NCBI GenBank assembly: GCA_029834535.1 | Contig: JAQMWT010000027.1 | Coordinates: 62,001-126,000, forward strand | DNA length: 64,000 nt | Origin: Chrysophaeum taylorii | Lineage: Eukaryota; Sar; Pelagophyceae; Pelagomonadales; Pelagomonadaceae | Direction of reading: 5' to 3' | Part shown: positions 30,094 to 42,139 of the stretch, one piece after another | Layout of the letters: every line of letters starts with the position of its first letter | How positions within the stretch are numbered: the first letter of the stretch is position 1 | Notes under the pieces: model-generated | Seen by the model: the letters and a program-made list of their open reading frames with translations, nothing else | The model's database searches: none | Told to the model about the DNA's origin: nothing | Translations under genes and position numbers: made by a program

Positions 30094-30930
30094 TTAGGAT
30101 GGGTCGCAGGCGCGCGGGAAGAGTCGGAAGCAAATGGCGTGGCCGTTTTCGAGGTCGATCGGTCGGCCGAGCAGGCGCCGGACAAGCGGCGCCGCCGTCC
30201 CCTTGTGCGTCGTGATCCAGACGGCGGTGCGCGGCGGGAGGCCGCAGACCAGGGGTCTCAGGACGCTGCGGTCGAAGTCGGCGACGCGCGCGGCCATGAC
30301 CGCGTCTAAGCGCGGGTCGCCGCGCAGCTGGGCGCTGATTTTGTCGTCGCCTCTCCGTGTCGGATAGGTGTCTGCGACGTCGTCGACCGAGACGCGACCC
30401 CCGTAGCGCTTTCGGATGTCGTCGCGGGACGCGCGCTCGCAGGCCGCCTCGTCGAACGGCGTCTCGCCGAGGAGGTCGTGGGCGCAAATAGACGAAAACG
30501 ACGACGACGACGACGACGCCTCGAGCTGCGTCTCGAGCGCGCGGCGGAAGGGCGACGAGAGCCGACGCACGGCGCGCGCGCCCGCGGCCTCGAGCACTCG
30601 CGTGATCTCGTCGCCCGAGCGACGCGCCTCGGCGCGACCGGCTGCCGTGAGGCCGTCGTCGAACCACCTCGCGTCGCGCGCCAGCTTTCGCCACGCTTCG
30701 ACGGCGTCGTCGGGCCTGGTGCGCGCCGCCTCGAGAAGCCGCGCCTTGGGCTGTTTGAGGGCCACGTTCTTCGCCGCCTGTGCGTGTCGCTGCACGACGA
30801 CCACCACGCCACGAGTGTCCGCCATCGTCGCGTCGAGGTGGACGTACAACAACGACCGCCGCCGCCAAGACACGGCGATGATGATGACCGCCAACGAGGT
30901 GAGTCCAACCGCCCACGGAAGAAACCGCAT
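30094..30930 (-). CDS. Histidine phosphatase superfamily protein, membrane-anchored
   Basis: 278 residues. A hydrophobic N-terminus (MRFLPWAVGLTSLAVIIIAV) predicts a signal anchor. The catalytic-core motif reads VVVQRHAQ, where the phospho-accepting His sits in the RHG-type loop (here RHA). The second conserved patch is SPFRRALET and the distal His is in WITTHKGTAAPLVRRL. These give the phosphoglycerate-mutase-like fold with both active-site histidines. The substrate is unknown. A Ser run (EASSSSSSFSS) coded by a TCG repeat sits in the middle. The gene diverges from the FG-GAP gene with about 150 bp between starts. Confidence 0.8.
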   Translation of the reverse strand: MRFLPWAVGLTSLAVIIIAVSWRRRSLLYVHLDATMADTRGVVVVVQRHAQAAKNVALKQPKARLLEAARTRPDDAVEAWRKLARDARWFDDGLTAAGRAEARRSGDEITRVLEAAGARAVRRLSSPFRRALETQLEASSSSSSFSSICAHDLLGETPFDEAACERASRDDIRKRYGGRVSVDDVADTYPTRRGDDKISAQLRGDPRLDAVMAARVADFDRSVLRPLVCGLPPRTAVWITTHKGTAAPLVRRLLGRPIDLENGHAICFRLFPRACDPS

Positions 30931-31080
30931 GCTACCCGGATATTCTCCACTACATCACCACACGTCACGGTTGGTGCAGGCCACGTCAATTATATCTAAG
31001 TTTTTGTACTCGATCGCCGAAAGCGCCGACATTTGTGCTACCAAGCAACTCTTGGGAAGCTCGGCGCCCACACACAATAA

Positions 31081-33742
31081 ATGACCAGCAAGTCGTCCAC
31101 ATTATGCTGGACTCACACCGCTGTCCTGCCGCGCGTTGTGACGATAAGCTTGTTTTCATGGTGGTTTGCGGGGGCCAACGACGACGATCGCGCTTCCGGC
31201 GTCGTGTTTTCGCGGCGACGCGTCGTAACGAGCTCCGCGATGGGCTCGCGGTGCGCCACGGCCGCCGATTTCGATGGGGACGGCCTCCAGGACATCGTGA
31301 GCGCGAGCAGCAACGACAACAAGGTCGCTTGGTACCGCAATCTCGGGGCCCTCAACTTCAGCGAGCCGAGGCCTATCACGCTCGTCTCGAACGGCGCGCG
31401 CATCGTGACGGTCGGCGACGTCGACGGCGACGGCGACGTCGACGTCATCGTCGCTTCCAGCGTCGTCGCCTCCTCTCATTGTTTGTGGTGAAAAATCACG
31501 CTGCAGAGACCACGCTTAGGTGGCATCGTACTACGACCATACGGTGGGCTGGTACTCGAACGAAGACTCCCTCGGAACCTTTTCGGATATCCGCCCCGTT
31601 TCGACCAACGCCCTCAACGCCCAGGGCGTCTACGCGGCCGACCTCGACGGAGATCGCGACCTCGACCTCGTGTCGGCATCGTCGGGCGACAACACGATCG
31701 CGTGGTACAAAAATTTGGGGGACGGCGAGTTTTGTGACATCAAGTATCTCGTCGACGCGAACGCGATCGGCGCGCGCGCCGTCGTGGCCGCCGACTTTGA
31801 CGGAGACCAAGACCTCGATCTTGCGAGCGCATCGAAGGACGACGACACGCTCGCGTGGTATCCAAATGTCGACGGCCGCGGCGACTTTCCGGACAAGGTT
31901 GTCGTCAGCTCGATGGCCCGGGGGGCTTACAGTCTCTTTCCCGCCGACGTCAACTCGGACGGCCACGTCGACCTCGTGTCGGCCTCGAACGCGGACAACA
32001 CCGTCGCACTCTGCGTCAACCTCGGCGACGGCGTCGGGTTCGAGTGTAAGCCCATCACGCGCAACGCGTCGTTCGTGCTGTCCGTCTGGGCCGGTGACCT
32101 CGATGGGGATCGCGACCTCGATATTGCGTCGTCGAGCTTGTACGACCGGTCGGTGCGATGGTACGAGAATCTCGACGGCGCGGGCGGCGCGTGGACGACT
32201 CGCGTTATCTCCTACGAAGTGGATGGGGCGCACTACATCTCGGGCGCGGACTTGGACAACGATGGCGACGCGGACCTCATTGCGGCCGCGCACTTCGACA
32301 GCACGGTGGTGGTCTTTGGCGCCGAAACCTCGTGCGACAACCCCCGGCCCGACTGCTGCGACTTTGGCACCACCTGGAACGCCGACTCGAGCAGTTGCAC
32401 GCCGTGTCCCGCAGACTCGTACGGTTTTTTTCGGGAAGACGACGCGGTTGCGACGTGCGCGCCGTGCCCCACCGGAGAGGCAGCGGCAGCAGCAGCCTGT
32501 AACCTCACCCTCCCCGACGAATGCGGCGCGCGTTCGAGGTGTCCCGACGACGATCGCGACGAGCCAGAGGCGTGCGAATGCCCGGTCAACTTCTATCAGG
32601 CCGAGGAAACGAGCGTGTGCGAGGCGTGCGCGGCGGCGTCGACTAACGCAGCGTGCTTTGGGACGTTGGTGTGCGAGGCAGGCGAATACAAAGACGTGGA
32701 ACGCGAGGTGCCGACGTGCATCCCGTGTCCTTCCGGTGAGGTGTCTCCGGGCGGCAACGCGACGCGGTGCACGACCTGCCCCGCCGGCTCGGTGCCGACC
32801 AGCAACGCGAGCGCGTGCGCCGAGTGCGGGCTAGGGAAATACGCCGAAGAGGGGGCGACGGCATGCTCGGTGTGCCTGTCGACGACGTGGCAGTCTGAAT
32901 ACGGCGCGACGGCGTGCGAGCCGTGTCCCGACCATTCGGCTCGGCTCCTCGATGAGGCATGCATGCTCAACTTCGCATGCTTGTCCAATCTCGGAGTATC
33001 GGTGGAACAATGCGTATGCGACGTCGGCTACTACCAATACCACGCCGACGCCCTCGTCGGTCAAACGCCCGACTGGCGCTGCGTCGAATGCTCGCGCGGG
33101 ATGGACTGTAGCGCGCGCGAAGGATTCTCGATAACGCTCGAGGCGTTGCCGCGGAAACGCGGATGGTGGCGCGCCGACAGACGCGGGCGCAAGATGTACG
33201 AATGTCCTCTCGGCGGGCGGGCTTGCGTTGCCGGTCCCGCCGTCAAGGACGACGCGTGCGACGAGGGGTACGCGGGGGCTGCTTGCGGGTCGTGCGCGAC
33301 GGATTACTATCTCGACGCCGCACGCGGCAAGTGTCGGAGGTGCAGGTCGAACAACAAGGTTGTGATCCTCGTCGTCGGCCTCGTCCTATTGCTTGTCTTC
33401 GCAGCCGTCACCGTGATTCTTGTCCGCCTCTGGGAATCGCGTCAGCTTCAACTTGGCGCGTCGTTCGCTTACAAACACGTGGCGTCGAGCGCGCGGCTCA
33501 AGCTCCTCTGGTGCACCCTACAGATCATCGCCAACGTCGACACCGTCCTCGAGATCCGGTTTCCCTCGCCGCTTGGGGCGCTCTTGTCCCTTCTTCGTTT
33601 CCTCAAGCTCGACGTCAACATCGTCCCGTTGTCGTGCGTCCTCGACGTGACCTTCTACGACGACCTCCTCGTGTCGACGGTCGCGCCGCTCGTGCTCGTC
33701 ATCTTGATCGCGCTGACAGCGCGCTTGCGCCTCTTCTTCTTG

Positions 33743-33779
<37 letters not shown>

Positions 33780-36037
33780 TTAACGCTGCCCCCGCGCCCG
33801 CGGAGAAAAGGCGGAAGATCGTCGCGCATCACAGCAAGGCGGCCATCTTGGTGGCATTTTTGCTGTACCCGACGATATCGGCAAAAATCCTCGCTTTGCT
33901 CCGGCCGTGCGACCGGTTTCAGTACTCGTCGAGCTACCTCCAGGTGGACGCGAGGCTCCGATGTGGGACGGCGACGCACGTCCATTACCAAACATACGCG
34001 AGCATCATGCTCGTCGTCGTGACGATCGGCACGCCGCTCGTGTTTTTCGCGTTTCTCTTCTCGGCGCGTCGCCGAATCAATCCGCCGGCAAGAGACGACG
34101 TCATGAAGCGACGTCTCCGCGACAAGGACGCGTCGCTCGACGCCATCCGGTCGCTCTTCGCCGACTACAGGTGCGACCGGCTCTACACGGAGCCCGCGTA
34201 CCTTATATACCGCGTCTTGTTGATCGGCGCGATAGCGCACGTCGGCAAGCGCGGCTCGAGCCTGCGGTCGGGCGTCGCGACGTTTGTCGCCCTCTACGGC
34301 GTCGTCCTCGTCCGCGAGACGCAGCCCTTCTTGGGCCGCGTCACGAACACCCTCGCCTACTTCGCGCAGTGGGTCATTTTCTTTGTCTTCGTGGCGGCCT
34401 TTCTCCTTACGAGTCGGCCGTTCGGCTTCGACGACACGCAGCTCGCGACGGGCATCTTCGCGATGACCGTCGCGCTGACGGCGACGACGGTCGCGTTCGC
34501 GCTCCGCGAGTCGCGACGCCACAAGGACCTCCTCCTCCTCAACCGCGAGTACGAGTTCTTGAGCACCGAGTGCCACATGGACATACAATCGCTCCGAGCC
34601 GACATCCAACAGCTGCGCGAAAAGTACGAGCCCCACCGCCTCGCGGCCGAGGCAAGCGCGGCCGTCGTGCCGGACGTCGCGCGCTCATCGGAAATGACCT
34701 ATCAGTCGTCGACCATCGTGTCCCCGCGTCCGAGATTTTCCTTCGCGGGTGCGACCCACAAGATCCCCGTCGATCTACCCTCGGGCGACGGCGCCGGCGA
34801 CTCGTCGGCCGAGAGTCCGCGGAACGTCGAGTTGGCCATCCTCAGGACCTCGGAGGCGCGCGTCCCCGTCGCGCAGGACCCTCTCCGGGGCCCGCGCCGC
34901 AAGTCTCCGCTTCATCACGCCGCCGTCGTGTCGCGATTGCTCACGACGAGCCACCGGTCCTTCCGGTCGTTGGTCCAGTGGTCCAGCGACGCCGAGCAGC
35001 CGCAGCTCTTAACGTCAGCCGTGCCGTCGTTCACGACGGCGCAGTACCCGTGTTACGTGATGGCGCTCACGGCACTCGAGGGGTACGAGAGGCTCCCGGT
35101 GCACGAGGACGCGCTCGAGGCCGGCGTCCTCGAGCAGCTCACGCCCCTCTCGAGCGCGCCCAACTCGGCTTACACCTTTTTCATCAGCCACAACTGGGAG
35201 ACGTTCGGACAGCGCCCGTTTCCCGACAACGACCGCAACACAAAGCTCTCGTGGGTCAAAAAATTGCGCCGGCACCTCAAGCTCCCCGCCGACCTCGAAG
35301 TGTGGGTCTGGTGGGACTTCTTCAGCATCCCGCAACGCCCCGAGAACGCCAACTCCCAAAAGCTCGCAATCAAGTCGCTCCCCTACTACAGCCAGCTCTG
35401 CACTCGCTTCCTCCCGATCGTTCGCGACGTGGCCGAGTGGTGCCGGCTCTACGACGATCGAATCGACGAGGACGACAGGCCCCCGCCGGGCGCGCTCATG
35501 ACCTACGTTGCCCGCGGCTGGTGTCGTCTCGAGATGGTCACCGCCCTCGCCCCCAAGAAACTTGCCACGGGCGCCTGGCGGCCAGGACCGCGAAACGTCC
35601 GTTTCCGCTTTCACCAAAACCCCCAAGATCCGGGTATCGGCCCGCTCGTTGCCGTCGGCCTACTCCGCGACCCGAGATTGGGGGACTTCACTAACATCCG
35701 TGACGTCGACATCATCGAGCCCGTCCTCCGCGAGGTCGCCAGCCGCTACGCCGAATACGCCGCGTCGGGATCGGACGTCTGGGATGCCACCGTCGACGTC
35801 CACAACAGGCCCGTCTGGCTCAAGGAGCTCGCGGGCGTTAACCCCAGCCACCGCGAAGCCCCTGCCCCCGACCTCCTCACGCCGCCCCTCGACGCTCCCG
35901 CGACGCTTTCCGCCGATAACCCGCCCCTGCCGCCATCAATCTCGTCCTCTCCCTTCTCCGTGGAAGCACGTTTCCTCGTAAGGCCTTCCCACGACCAAGG
36001 TCAGGTCACTCTGTACGACGACGTCGACAACGAATAA
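31081..36037 (+). CDS. Large FG-GAP/VCBS, Cys-rich, multi-TM protein with C-terminal FISHNW domain
   Basis: Two exons, 31081-31449 and 31520-36037. The 70-nt intron starts GTCGCT and ends TTAG, and its removal completes a VCBS repeat (DVDVI joined to VASYYDHTVGWY). The protein is 1628 residues. Order: hydrophobic N-terminus; about seven FG-GAP/VCBS repeats with DxDGDGDxD calcium loops; a Cys-rich region of ephrin-receptor/GCC2-GCC3 type with repeated CxxC; a first TM (VVILVVGLVLLLVFAAVTVIL); and several more TMs. An Asn run coded by (AAC)n at about 33743-33780 follows. A cytosolic domain comes last: FFISHNWETFG, VWVWWDFFSIPQ and a late GWCRLEMV, resembling the TIR-like FISH-W domains common in algae. 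A cell-surface receptor role is inferred. Confidence 0.8.
33743..33781 (+). repeat. In-frame (AAC)n microsatellite
   Basis: Twelve or more AAC/ACA units encode a poly-Asn stretch between transmembrane segments of the FG-GAP protein. Confidence 0.9.
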
Positions 36038-36865
36038 CCCGACCCATCATCATTGTGTGACTTATTATTATTCTTCTTCTGGCGGCGGCGGTGGCGAAGA
36101 AGAAGAACATTTCCGACGAACGTCGACGACGACGATTCGGAACATGTTGTTGTTCGTTAAGAAGACGACTGACTGGCGCCGCACGACAGACTTGCGACCT
36201 GCCGCCACCCGGTACTCTCCATTATCCTTGCTATTTCGGGTACTTGTCCATAATATATGTAATGGAACCGCACAACGTGACGACGACGCGAGCGCCACCA
36301 GGTCCCCCCTTGATTTTTATTGGCAGGGATCGGTCTCTCATCCTGGCGAGTCGGCCAGAGGAAGGAGGAGGAGGTATTTTTCTTCCTCGGCACCGGTGGA
36401 GCCAGACGTACACAAGCACAGCGTCTACGGTATAAAATATAAGACACGCGTTGCGTGCTGCCGACCCACGTGTGGGGCACGCGCAGAGGGGAAAGGGCAC
36501 GAGTGTAGGCAGCTTCGTTGATAATAATGTAAAAGTACGACTGGTGGTAATAATAATAATCTAATAATCATCATCAACGTAAAGAAGGCCCGCTGGAGGT
36601 CCTCTGCTGAGAACAGACGATGCACCAGTCGTCGGTGGTCGTCGTCGTCAGAGGCCCAGGTCGTCGTCGTCGTCGTCGTACCTCTTCGAAAATAATTAGA
36701 TCCGCGTGGGCGATGCGTCGGGAAGAACTTATGCGGAGATTACGTTGACCTCGTAAAATAAAAGAAGGAGGAAGACAGACACACACCACCGAGTGACACG
36801 CGCTCGGACAAGGAGAAGAAGAAGGCGTCTCGAGGGGCCACAACGCTCAAACAATGTGTCGAAGA
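36038..36865. other. Intergenic, convergent 3' regions
   Basis: About 830 bases with TTATTATTC, GAAGAAG and GTCGTC microsatellite patches. Small ORFs on both strands overlap these repeats and have no recognisable domain. Confidence 0.5.
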
Positions 36866-38119
36866 TCACCGTGCCGACGAGGGGAGTAAGTCTTTGAAAA
36901 AGGTGACAACAGGCTCGAAAATGCCAAACGGCTCCTTGTTACCGCCCGGAAACTTATCTTCCGGATCTTCTTCCTTGACGCCGAGCTGTTCGACGGCCGA
37001 GAGGGCGGCCTGAGCGTCAGCCTGGCAGCAGGCCTTGGAGACGGAGGCCGCGGCCGCGACGAGCGCGCCGATGGCGGGGAAGACCGCCGAGGCGGCGGGC
37101 TGGAGTTCGACGATGATCGCTGCGAACGCCGCGCAGAGGCCGCCGAGGGCCGAGGTGAAGGGGAGGACGGCGCCGACGCGCGCGGCTTGGTTGGCGTAGG
37201 TGTCGGCGACGGCGGCGGTGCGCTCTTTCATCGCGACCACGGCGGTCGCGCGCGCGATGGCGGCTTCGGCGGTGACGAGGTAGTAGGCGGCCTGAACGGC
37301 GGCGATAGCGGTCGCGATGATAGCCTTAAACCCAAAGCCGCCCTTGACGAGGAGGGCACACACGGGTGGCGGGATGGCAACCCAGGCGAACGACTCCCAG
37401 CGCGCGCGTTCGCGTTGCTTCTTGGTTGCGACCATCTCTCTCTGGCTCGACCACTCGCGGCCAACGGGAGCAGTCGTCTTCCCGATGGTGCACGCCGCGT
37501 CGGACCAGGCGACCGTCTCGCACTCGGAGAGGGCGGCGGTGATCGAGGCGTACATGGCCGTCAGCGGACAAATGAGCAGGAGCTCGTACTTGAAGGGCGC
37601 GAGGTCGGGGAAGCCCCTTATGAGCCCGGGCATGACGAGCGCGAGGACAGCCGCCGACGCCGACAGTCCTACGTTGAAGTGAAGCGGTGTCTTCGAGCGC
37701 TCGGCAGCCGCCAGCAGCGACTCGGCCTCGGCCGCCGCCTTGAGCGACAAAGACGAAACCTCCTTGCCGCTGGCGGTCGCGACGCGACCAGCGTACTCGG
37801 CGGCGACGCCGATGGCCGCGACCAGGAGTGCGCAAGCCGGAATCACGACCTCCACGACCTTCTCGGTGAACGCGACCGGCGAGGCGGCGGCGATCGCGAC
37901 CGACGACACCAACGCCAACCCCTCGGCCGGCCCCAGCCGCGGCAGCCGACGCCCGGCCTGTACGTCCAGCTGCTCGAGGTCTTCGCGCAACTTCTGCAAC
38001 GCTTGCACGACGGGCTGTTCCTGGGTTGGCCGCGCGAGCGGCGCGGCGAGGAAGGGTCCCAGGGTACGCAGAGCGATAAACGGCCCCGCAGTGCGCAGCG
38101 CCGGCACGATGAGGTGCAT
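36866..38119 (-). CDS. Conserved multi-pass membrane protein, paralogue 1
   Basis: 417 residues from the Met at 38119. That start is chosen because both paralogues begin MHLIVPALRTAGPFIALRT there; the frame upstream is open but unrelated. The N-terminus is hydrophobic and basic, compatible with an organelle presequence. About six hydrophobic segments alternate with Ala-rich amphipathic helices. A KEVSSLSLKAAAEAESLLAAAERSK helix and a conserved patch EKVVEVVIPACALLVAAIGVAAEYAGRVATASGK are shared with the gene at 40732-42066. I recognise no characterised family. A plastid or other organelle membrane is plausible. The two copies are a local duplication about 2.6 kb apart. Confidence 0.7.
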   Translation of the reverse strand: MHLIVPALRTAGPFIALRTLGPFLAAPLARPTQEQPVVQALQKLREDLEQLDVQAGRRLPRLGPAEGLALVSSVAIAAASPVAFTEKVVEVVIPACALLVAAIGVAAEYAGRVATASGKEVSSLSLKAAAEAESLLAAAERSKTPLHFNVGLSASAAVLALVMPGLIRGFPDLAPFKYELLLICPLTAMYASITAALSECETVAWSDAACTIGKTTAPVGREWSSQREMVATKKQRERARWESFAWVAIPPPVCALLVKGGFGFKAIIATAIAAVQAAYYLVTAEAAIARATAVVAMKERTAAVADTYANQAARVGAVLPFTSALGGLCAAFAAIIVELQPAASAVFPAIGALVAAAASVSKACCQADAQAALSAVEQLGVKEEDPEDKFPGGNKEPFGIFEPVVTFFKDLLPSSAR

Positions 38120-40731
38120 GTCTAGGATCGCGACCTGCAGGACGTCACGGTTTCTCTTGGACGACTTTCTGGGGTTCACTTCAACTCTCTCTCTCACTCG
38201 GGTTCTTTCCCGGGGGGGGGTGGAGGATTACGAGATGGCGGCGGTCTTCCGGCCCTCTCGACTCCGCTCAGAAGGGGGTAACTCGAACTCCAACTGCCTT
38301 CTCCTCTGCTCCATGCTGTGCTCACATTCGAACCGAACGACCGCCACGTGTTCATCTCGCTTCTCGTTGACAGGGTGGCACACTGCGGATCGATTTAGTG
38401 TGCTTCCGAAGTGCGCTTCCGGGGTATGCTTACGGGCGACGCTGACGCAGTCAAGGTAACCAAGGATGCAGCAGCAAAGCTCACCCAAAATCATTGGCGG
38501 CAGGTGCCAACATTGAACGTGCTTCACACCCCAAGCACAATACAAATCGCCGCCGCGTAGTTTGCGTATGCCGGAAAAAATCATCATGGTGTCCCGGGCA
38601 TCAGCACCATCGGAATATTGTACGTAGGTGCCCAAACACGAAGAGCTTTTTGGTTCCTTGTCTGTCGAAGATAGGGGGTCATCCGACCACCCAGACTTTG
38701 GTCAGGAGAAGAAACGCAGGATTGGCGAAAACGAACGCAATGATCATGGAGCTAAAGTTACGTCACATTGCGCGGGCTGAGATAAATGCCGTCTGGAACA
38801 ACGCAAACGGCGAAGACATCGCCATATCGCCCCACGCCACTCACATCTGACTTTCTATTGAACGTGACAGCGGCGACGTGGCCGCCCTTCTTAGGAACAT
38901 CGAGCATCTCCGGCTCCGTGGCTCCCACTACAGACGGCATCAAATGCGCTTGTTCGTCTTGAGTGTCGCAGATCGGGTCGACGCAACCACCGACATTCAT
39001 TTTTTTTCGCGTCGCGAGCCAACTTGCATTGTATTAGAAGTGTAGTTTGGGCCTCAATACGACACGACCACCATGGCGGTAGCCACCGAGTCACTGACCT
39101 GATAATGCGGCCTACACAGAGTGAAACAAGACCCCGTGACATGGCAACAATCTTTTGTTGTCCAATTGGACCGTAGCATCCAATAAATAATGCCACCTCG
39201 GAAGCTCCAGCGCCGTATGGCCAAAGATGTTCCTTCCACAATCTGGCCGAGGATATTAAGTACTCTGGATTCCCGGACCTTGGCGTCATCGGCCCCTTTC
39301 GTCATTATTCGAAGCGGCGATAACGAGGAAGAGCACAGTGGAGTAGATCTCAACCACTATCGAGACGTGGTTCTACGTCCTCTTTCTTAAATCCTTCTTA
39401 ATGTTATACGATAGGGTCACGCATGCGGGCGAGCTCCTAGCGAGCGTGCACAGCAAAAGTAAGACGCAGAAGGAACAGATTGAGAAAAGCAGACTATTAA
39501 AAAGCCCACTCGAGACGATGCAGGCTCGACTCTCGAGGGAACCAGCTCGAACCCGCGAGGGCAAACCCGATACAACGACTCCTAGTTGCCGCCGTATTAC
39601 ATGCTTTTCTCGCCGCAGATCCTCGCAGAACTCACCATCGTGCTAGGCGTGTTTGGGTCCTATTTTGGCCCGTGGTGTGAATCGGATCACCTTAGCCTAG
39701 GGGCGGTACTCGGCGACACTCTGGATTGGATCCACTGTCCCATCACTGCGCAGCAACCACCCTAACCTTCGGGCGTGTCAGCCATTCTACATCGGTGGGG
39801 ATTTGCACAGCGAAACAAAGCACCAGCTTCTCTTCTCAGCATAGCTCATCTTTCTCTTAAACGTCGTCGTCACAATTTTGCCGGGCAAGATCATCGGCCT
39901 CATCGACTGGATGATGGAACGCACGACTCCTTCGAGAGTCCTATCCTTCGAGAGTCCTATCCTTGAAAAGCCTCATGATCCCCGTTCCTTGACACACCCT
40001 GGAGATGTAGCATCATTTGTGAAAGCATTGTTACCAGAGACTCCTTCCACGCTACAGTCAGACCACAATCCCTGTGATTGCTACATCCAATTTTTGCCTT
40101 ATCTTCATTACATCTCGATGTGGATCTAGTCCTCCTCACGCAGGCAACGGAAGCACTTGGCACACGGAACGATATATCGTGGGCGCCTGGAGCACGCGAA
40201 GCTCAAGGCCGAGCCAAATCCGAACCCGAAGTAGAAAGATATTTGCAGCTCAAATCCGACACTCACCGCTGAAAACGACGGCGACAGACGTCAACCAAGT
40301 GCCGCTTGCGATCCAATGGTCGTTTCAAGTTTATGAGCGACAGACGTACGTATGCCAATGATGGCCCTAATATAAGATAATTATAGGCGCAAACAACTCC
40401 TGGGCTCATGCGGCACTCAGTCGCCGGTGTCGTTGCGCTCATGGCATGGCAAACTTCCGCAAGCGGCGGCGGCGGTTCGAGGCGGGTATAACGCGCCCAC
40501 CCCCAGCGGCGCGTCAATGGCGCTCAACCGGAATGGGCCGCGACAACGCCGCTGCCACCGAAGGGGGGAGGAGGAGGCGGCGGATTAGCGGACTGCGGCG
40601 GCGATGCGAGGAGGTGGAGGGGCAGGTCCATAAGAAACGCGCATATGGATCAGCGGCCGTATGGGGTCTTTTTTGGCATGCGGGTGGACATGTCCGTCGG
40701 ACGACTTGAGAGGCATGTATGATGGTGCATA
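38120..40731. other. Gene-poor spacer between paralogues, with a probable DMT relic
   Basis: About 2.6 kb. Beyond the DMT relic at its left part, no coding region is convincing. A 17-bp tandem (TCCTTCGAGAGTCCTAT) occurs at about 39925-39965. Confidence 0.5.
38380..38860 (-). pseudogene. Relic of a DMT transporter
   Basis: Minus-strand fragments resemble the two intact transporters of this window. WGDMAMSSPFALFQTAFISARAM (about 38835-38765) aligns with YGDAMAITTSLTMALFLTSARAA of the 54-kb copy. SMIIAFVFANPAFLLLTKVWVVG follows, and PPMILGELCCCILGYLDCVSVA (about 38500-38430) recalls the last helix. Stops and frame changes separate them. Confidence 0.4.
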
Positions 40732-42066
40732 TCACCGTAGGGGACTGGTTGCTGGGTCGAGGGGTGCGGCGAGCGCGGAAGAAGGGAGCGTAGTATCAGG
40801 GATGCTGTCGCGGAAGGAGGCGTAGAGGGGCGTAAGGAGACCGAAGGGTTGGTTTGGGACAGGCGGGAACTTGTCTTCGGGATCCTGGGCCTTGACGCCG
40901 AGCTGCTCGACGACGGACATGGCGGCCTTGGAGTCGGCCTGGCAGCAGGCCTTGGAGACGGTGGCGGCGGCCGCGCAGAGCGCGCCGAGGGCGGGGAAGA
41001 CGGCGGAGGCGGCGGGCTGGAGTTCGACGACGATGGCCGCGAAGGCGGCGCAGAGACCTCCGAGGGCGGAGGTGAAGGGGAGGACGGCACCGACGCGGGA
41101 GGCCTGATTGGCGTAGGTGTCGGCGAGCGCGGCGGTGCGCTCCTTGATGGCGACGGCAGCGGTGGCGCGCGCGATGGCGGCCTCGGCGGCGCTGAGGTAG
41201 TAGGCGGCCTGGACGGCAGCGATGGAGGTCGCGACGATCGCTTTGAAGCCAAAGCCGCCCCTGACGAGGAGCGCGAAGACGGGGGCGGGGAGCGTGCCCC
41301 AGATAAAGGAGGCCCAGCGCGTCCTCTCGCGCTGCGCCTTGCTGAAGACGAGCTCGGTCTGGCTCGTCCAGCCGCGACCGACGGTGCTGCGGTCGGCGAA
41401 GCGTCGCTTGCCGAGGCTGCACGCGGCCTCGGCCCAGCCGACCGTCTCGCACTCGGCGAGGGCCGCGACGGCCGAGGCAAACATTGCCGTCAAGGGGCAG
41501 AAGAGGAGAATCTCGCTCTTGAAGGGGCCGAGGCTGGGGTAGCGGCTGAGGAGCGAGGGCATGACGATCGCGAGGACGGCCATCGATGCCGAGATGCCGA
41601 ACGTCGTGTGTATGACCGCTTTGGAGCGCTCGGCGGACGCAACGAGGGCCTCGGCCTCGGCGGCTGTCTTGAGGGATATGGAGGACACCTCCTTCCCGCT
41701 CGCGGTCGCGACGCGACCAGCGTACTCGGCGGTGACGCCGATCGCCGCCGCGAGGAGGGCGCACGCCGGGATCACGACCTCGACGACCTTATCGCTGAAG
41801 GCCATGGGCGAGACCGCGGCCAGGACGGCCGAGGCCCCGAGCAACACACTCTCGATTGGCCCCGGCCTCACGGGTCTCTGCTTGCCGTCTTCCTCGGGGG
41901 GGTCCACGTTCAAGTTCCCGTCATTCTTGACCTTATCCAACGCCTGGACGATGGGCTGCTCTTGCGTGAGGGGGGACCGCGCGAGCGGCGCGGCGAGGAA
42001 GGGCCCCGCGGTGCGCAGCGCGATGAACGGCCCGGCGGTGCGCAGCGCCGGCACGATGAGGTGCAT
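40732..42066 (-). CDS. Conserved multi-pass membrane protein, paralogue 2
   Basis: 444 residues from the ATG at 42066. It is closely related over its whole length to 36866-38119 (for example DKVVEVVIPACALLAAAIGVTAEYAGRVATASGK and QADSKAAMSVVEQLGVKAQDPEDKFP). The N-terminus is the same with a few extra residues before the first hydrophobic region. The C-terminus is longer and divergent (ending LDPATSPLR). Like its paralogue it has about six hydrophobic segments and no known catalytic motif. Conservation of protein with many synonymous changes suggests both copies are functional. The role is unknown; organelle membrane is an inference. Confidence 0.7.
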   Translation of the reverse strand: MHLIVPALRTAGPFIALRTAGPFLAAPLARSPLTQEQPIVQALDKVKNDGNLNVDPPEEDGKQRPVRPGPIESVLLGASAVLAAVSPMAFSDKVVEVVIPACALLAAAIGVTAEYAGRVATASGKEVSSISLKTAAEAEALVASAERSKAVIHTTFGISASMAVLAIVMPSLLSRYPSLGPFKSEILLFCPLTAMFASAVAALAECETVGWAEAACSLGKRRFADRSTVGRGWTSQTELVFSKAQRERTRWASFIWGTLPAPVFALLVRGGFGFKAIVATSIAAVQAAYYLSAAEAAIARATAAVAIKERTAALADTYANQASRVGAVLPFTSALGGLCAAFAAIVVELQPAASAVFPALGALCAAAATVSKACCQADSKAAMSVVEQLGVKAQDPEDKFPPVPNQPFGLLTPLYASFRDSIPDTTLPSSALAAPLDPATSPLR

Positions 42067-42139
42067 CACGTCAGGCTTTCTGATTCCAACTTCAACAGAA
42101 GATAATAATAATCCTTGCCCCACTTCAAGGTTTTCTCGG

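Noticed and set aside
29435-30916. 493-codon minus-strand ORF antisense to the PAH2 gene and out of frame with the phosphatase
   Set aside because: Arg-rich low-complexity translation typical of antisense frames in GC-rich coding DNA; no domains.
40849-42105. 418-codon plus-strand ORF
   Set aside because: Gly/Asp/Arg-rich shadow of the conserved membrane paralogue 2 on the minus strand.
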